Assembly (NCBI GenBank): GCA_007129085.1
Contig: SKWF01000030.1
Location: forward strand, 1-9,880
Direction of reading: 5' to 3'
DNA from: Balneolaceae bacterium
GTDB taxonomy: Bacteria; Bacteroidota; Rhodothermia; Balneolales; Balneolaceae
Length of the DNA stretch: 9,880 bases
Shown here: positions 6,125 through 9,880 of the stretch, piece after piece
How positions within the stretch are numbered: the stretch's first letter is position 1
How the letters are laid out: each line of letters starts with the position of its first letter
The notes under the pieces: generated by a model
What the model saw: the letters and a program-made list of their open reading frames with translations, nothing else
Told to the model about the DNA's origin: nothing
Databases searched by the model: none
Position numbers and translations under genes: made by a program

Positions 6125-9100
6125 CCGTCAACAAAAACATTAACTGTTACGAAAGACTTCTCTAATATTGGAATATCGTTGGCATCTGCCGAAACGATAC
6201 TTTCAAGATCACACGGAGAAGTTTTAACTCCAGAAACGATAAATTACAGAACATTCAAACCGGAAATGGATGGTCTCTTTTGTGAGAAAATTTTCGGGCC
6301 TGTAAAAGATTACGAATGTCACTGTGGTAAATATAAGCGTATTCGCTATAAGGGTATTATCTGCGACCGTTGTGGTGTAGAAGTAACCCGTAAAGCGGTT
6401 CGCCGTGAACGTATGGGGCACATTACCCTTACCGTTCCTATTGTACACATATGGTATTTTAAGTCACTGCCAAGTAAAATTGCTTACCTGCTTGGCTACT
6501 CCTCGAAGAATCTTGACCGGATTATCTACTACGAAACCTTTGTAGTGATTAACCCCGGACTTGCAAGAGATTTAGGCTACAAACGTGGCGATCTGATCTC
6601 TGAAGAGGAAAAGTTTGATATTATGGATCAGCTTCCGGAAGATAATTACGATCTGGAAGAGGATGATGAAGATAAATTTGTGGTAAAAGATGGTGCAGAA
6701 GCTGTACAAGATCTTCTTACCGATATGGATCTTGACGGACTTGCATATCAGCTGCGTTACGAAGTGAAGAATGAAACTTCGCAAATGCGTAAAAAGAAAA
6801 AGCTGAAGCGTCTCCAGGTAATCGAATCTTTCCGTGCTGCTAATCAGCACACAGAGAACAATCCAAACTGGATGGTGCAGGGTGTAATTCCGGTTATACC
6901 ACCAGAGTTGCGTCCACTTGTACCACTTGAAGGAGGTCGATTTGCTACATCAGACCTCAATGATCTTTATAGACGAGTAATTATCCGTAATAACCGATTG
7001 AAGCGGTTGATGGATATAAAAGCTCCTGACGTTATTCTCCGTAATGAGAAGAGAATGCTCCAGGAAGCTGTAGACTCTCTTTATGATAACTCAAGAAAAT
7101 CTAACGCGGTACGAAATAACAACCGCCCACTGAAATCCCTCAGTGATATGCTGAAAGGGAAAAGTGGACGTTTCCGTCAAAACTTGCTCGGTAAGCGTGT
7201 TGATTATTCAGGCCGTTCCGTAATTGTTGTTGGACCAAGCCTGAAAATGCACGAATGTGGTCTTCCAAAAGAGATGGCCATTGAGCTTTACAAACCATTT
7301 GTCATTCGACGACTGATTGAACGTGGTTATGTAAAAACCGTAAAAAGTGCGAAGAAGGTAGTTGATCGACGAGATCAAGTTGTATGGGAAGTTCTTGAGA
7401 ATGTAATTGATGGACACCCTGTGCTTCTTAACCGTGCACCTACACTTCACAGGTTGGGTATTCAGGCGTATCAGCCGGTATTGATTGAAGATAAAGCTAT
7501 TCGCTTGCATCCACTTTCATGTACTGCATTTAACGCTGACTTTGATGGTGATCAGATGGCTGTTCACTTGCCGTTAAGCCATGATGCGGTTATGGAAGCT
7601 TCTGTATTGATGCTTGGATCGCATAACATTTTAAGTCCTGCTAGTGGTGGCCCTGTTGCGGTACCATCACAGGATATGATTCTTGGTATCTATTACATGA
7701 CCAAGATGGGTAATGGCAAAATGGGTGAAGGTAAATCTTTCACTGATACCGATGAGGTTTTGGTAGCATATGATCAAGGGAAACTTGATATGCACGCCAA
7801 GATCAATGTTCGGGTCTTGGTTAAACAAGATGACGGATCCATGAAACGGGAATTGGTGAAAACTACTACAGGCCGTGTACTATTCAATAATATTATTCCG
7901 GACGAAGTTGGCTTTTTTAACAGAACATTAGGTAAAAAAGAACTTCGAAATCTCATTGGAGATATATATAACGGAGTTGGACCAGTTGAAACGGCCACTT
8001 TCCTCGATAATATGAAGGACACAGGGTTTGAAAAAGCTACTGTAGGTGGACTTTCTTTCAGCCTTGAAGACATTATCATCCCGGATGAAAAACAGCAGCT
8101 AATCGATAAAGCGCAAAGTGATGTAGCTGAAATCCAGGACCGATATGAGATGGGTTTCATTACTGATAATGAGCGTTACAATCAGGTTATTGATAAGTGG
8201 ACAAGTACCACAAACCGTGTATCTGAAACGCTGTTTAAGAGCTTAACCGAAGATAAGGATGGGTTTAATGCTGTCTATATGATGGCTGACTCAGGTGCTC
8301 GTGGTTCAAAAGAGCAGATTCGACAGCTCGGTGGTATGCGTGGATTGATGGCAAAGCCACAGAAAAGTTCCATGCAGCAAGGAAACGAGGTAATTGAAAA
8401 TCCAATTCTCTCCAGTTTCCGTGAGGGACTAACCGTACTCGAGTACTTTATCTCAACTCACGGTGCTCGTAAAGGTCTAGCTGATACAGCGCTAAAAACA
8501 GCGGATGCCGGTTATCTAACTCGACGACTTGTAGATGTTTCCCAGGATATCATTATCAACGAAAAAGATTGTGGTACTCTGCGGGGAATTAAAATGCAGG
8601 CGCTGAAGGATAACGAAGATGTTATCGAGAGCCTTGAAGATCGTATTGTTGGCCGAGTGTCAATGCACGAAATAGTTGACCCAATTAGTGATGAGGTTAT
8701 TAGTGAACCAAACGAACTAATTACGGAAAAAGTAGCAAGTAAAATTGCCGAAACATCTATTGAAGAAGTAGAGATTCGGTCAGTACTTACTTGTGAAACT
8801 GAGCGTGGTGTTTGTGCCAAGTGTTACGGACGTGATATGTCTAAAACAGGAATGGTTCAAGTTGGTGAAGCTGTAGGTGTTATTGCAGCTCAATCAATTG
8901 GTGAGCCAGGTACACAGTTGACACTTAGAACATTCCACGTTGGTGGTACGGCTTCTCGAATGGAGGCTGACTCTCAGCACAAAGCTAAATTTGATGGTAA
9001 AATTGAATTTGAGAACCTCCGGGTTGTTGAATACGATGATGGCGAAGAGATACACAATGTGGTTCTAAGCCGTGCCGGTGAAATGAAGATTGTCGGAGAA

Positions 9101-9880
9101 GATGGAAGTGTCTTGAATACCTACAATGTGCCTTACGGTGCAGAAATGATGGTAGAAGAGGGTGATAAAGTGATGAAAGGAATGCCACTAAGTAAGTGGG
9201 ATCCATATAACGCACTTATCTTTAGTGAAATTGAGGGTACCATTGAGTACAAAGATATCATTGAAGAAGTTACCTTTACGGCTGATACCGATTCTCAAAC
9301 CGGTCACCGTGAAAAAGTAATTATCGATTCCAGAGACAGATCACTTGTACCTACACTTGTAGTGAAAGGCAAGGATGACAAAATTCGCGAAAGTACTCTA
9401 CCTGTAGAAACTCATATTACCGTCGAAGATGGTGAAAAAGTTCAGGCAGGACAAGTATTGGCGAAAATTCCACGTGCTGCTTCTAAATCGAAGGATATTA
9501 CAGCAGGTCTTCCACGTGTTACAGAACTGTTCGAAGCACGTTCACCAAGCGATCCCGCAGCTGTTTCAGAAATTGACGGTATTGTTAAGATGGGTGGCCG
9601 TAAGCGTGGCTCACAAGAAGTAATTGTTGAAAGTAAAGACGGTACGGATGAGAAGAAGTATCTGATTTCACTTTCCAAGCATATTCTTGTTCAGGAGAAT
9701 GATTTTGTTAGGGCCGGACAGGCACTTTCGGATGGAACCATTCCTGCACAGGAGATCTTGAACATTATGGGCCCATACGCTGTACAATCTTATCTGGTTA
9801 ATGAAATCCAGGAAGTTTATCGACTACAGGGTGTGAAGATAAATGACAAGCACATTGAAGTAATTGTGCGAACCATGATG
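6122..9880 (+). CDS. rpoC: DNA-directed RNA polymerase subunit beta' (3' partial)
   Basis: Beta' forms the clamp and most of the active site of RNA polymerase. The frame is open for exactly 1253 codons to the window edge. Landmarks: zinc site C66, C68, C81, C84; clamp helices and rudder region about 281-345 with NNRLKRLMDIKAPDVILRNE; switch region GRFRQNLLGKRVDYSGRS at 349-366; catalytic NADFDGD at 471-477 with Mg-binding D473, D475, D477; GARGSKEQIRQL from 725; bridge helix about 767-805; second zinc site C817, C891, C898, C901; and trigger loop TLRTFHVGG at 934-942 with H939. After it, about 190 residues with PYGA and WDP motifs look like the SI3 (sandwich-barrel hybrid) insertion that splits the trigger loop, before DITAGLPRVTELFEAR. 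The sequence stops after KINDKHIEVIVRTMM, so roughly 150-180 residues are missing. Start is TTG, 40 bases after rpoB, implying cotranscription. Confidence 0.98.
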   Translation, partial: MPSTKTLTVTKDFSNIGISLASAETILSRSHGEVLTPETINYRTFKPEMDGLFCEKIFGPVKDYECHCGKYKRIRYKGIICDRCGVEVTRKAVRRERMGHITLTVPIVHIWYFKSLPSKIAYLLGYSSKNLDRIIYYETFVVINPGLARDLGYKRGDLISEEEKFDIMDQLPEDNYDLEEDDEDKFVVKDGAEAVQDLLTDMDLDGLAYQLRYEVKNETSQMRKKKKLKRLQVIESFRAANQHTENNPNWMVQGVIPVIPPELRPLVPLEGGRFATSDLNDLYRRVIIRNNRLKRLMDIKAPDVILRNEKRMLQEAVDSLYDNSRKSNAVRNNNRPLKSLSDMLKGKSGRFRQNLLGKRVDYSGRSVIVVGPSLKMHECGLPKEMAIELYKPFVIRRLIERGYVKTVKSAKKVVDRRDQVVWEVLENVIDGHPVLLNRAPTLHRLGIQAYQPVLIEDKAIRLHPLSCTAFNADFDGDQMAVHLPLSHDAVMEASVLMLGSHNILSPASGGPVAVPSQDMILGIYYMTKMGNGKMGEGKSFTDTDEVLVAYDQGKLDMHAKINVRVLVKQDDGSMKRELVKTTTGRVLFNNIIPDEVGFFNRTLGKKELRNLIGDIYNGVGPVETATFLDNMKDTGFEKATVGGLSFSLEDIIIPDEKQQLIDKAQSDVAEIQDRYEMGFITDNERYNQVIDKWTSTTNRVSETLFKSLTEDKDGFNAVYMMADSGARGSKEQIRQLGGMRGLMAKPQKSSMQQGNEVIENPILSSFREGLTVLEYFISTHGARKGLADTALKTADAGYLTRRLVDVSQDIIINEKDCGTLRGIKMQALKDNEDVIESLEDRIVGRVSMHEIVDPISDEVISEPNELITEKVASKIAETSIEEVEIRSVLTCETERGVCAKCYGRDMSKTGMVQVGEAVGVIAAQSIGEPGTQLTLRTFHVGGTASRMEADSQHKAKFDGKIEFENLRVVEYDDGEEIHNVVLSRAGEMKIVGEDGSVLNTYNVPYGAEMMVEEGDKVMKGMPLSKWDPYNALIFSEIEGTIEYKDIIEEVTFTADTDSQTGHREKVIIDSRDRSLVPTLVVKGKDDKIRESTLPVETHITVEDGEKVQAGQVLAKIPRAASKSKDITAGLPRVTELFEARSPSDPAAVSEIDGIVKMGGRKRGSQEVIVESKDGTDEKKYLISLSKHILVQENDFVRAGQALSDGTIPAQEILNIMGPYAVQSYLVNEIQEVYRLQGVKINDKHIEVIVRTMM

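Noticed and set aside
6930..6937. Perfect SD-like AAGGAGGT inside rpoC
   Set aside because: It encodes the conserved PLEGGRF segment, and the nearby TTG opens only a very short out-of-frame reading frame.

Overview
The window is a single plus-strand block of core ribosomal-protein and RNA-polymerase genes in the classic bacterial order rplK-rplA-rplJ-rplL-rpoB-rpoC (L11, L1, L10, L7/L12, beta, beta'). It is cut at both ends. On the left, the first codon and a fraction of L11 are missing. On the right, the window ends in frame inside rpoC, short of the C-terminal end of beta'. There is no mobile element, CRISPR array, tRNA, rRNA or accessory gene, and no gene-free stretch longer than about 153 bases.

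Organism: the proteins resemble the Bacteroidota side of the FCB group. Beta has the tyrosine-containing RDVHYTHYGR segment where Proteobacteria have proline, beta' has the N-terminal DYECHCGKYKRIRYKG block, and beta' has a Bacteroidota-like linker before the bridge helix. Genes are moderately A+T-rich and carry recognisable Shine-Dalgarno (SD) sequences, unlike many core Bacteroidia genes. My best guess is a Balneolota/Rhodothermota relative, probably a moderate-GC marine type such as the Balneola/Gracilimonas group. This placement is from memory of the families and is not proven.

Layout: 1-428 rplK (5' partial); 442-1140 rplA; 1160-1681 rplJ; 1729-2103 rplL; 2104-2256 an intergenic spacer with a strong hairpin followed by four T and a second weaker stem-loop; 2257-6081 rpoB; 6082-6121 a short spacer; 6122-9880 rpoC (3' partial). 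The four ribosomal genes are packed with gaps of 13, 19 and 47 bases, so they very likely share one transcript. The rplL-rpoB spacer is the only place where transcription is likely to be modulated, as in other bacteria where ribosomal-protein synthesis exceeds that of polymerase subunits.

How the genes work together: L11, L10 and the L7/L12 dimers build the factor-binding stalk of the 50S subunit, and L1 forms the opposite mobile stalk at the E site. Beta and beta' form the catalytic core of RNA polymerase. The most distinctive local feature is that both rpoB and rpoC appear to start with TTG, and in both the SD sequence can fold back onto the pyrimidine-rich spacer and start codon. I found no sign of a wholly new system; the findings concern regulation of this operon and lineage-specific sequence features.
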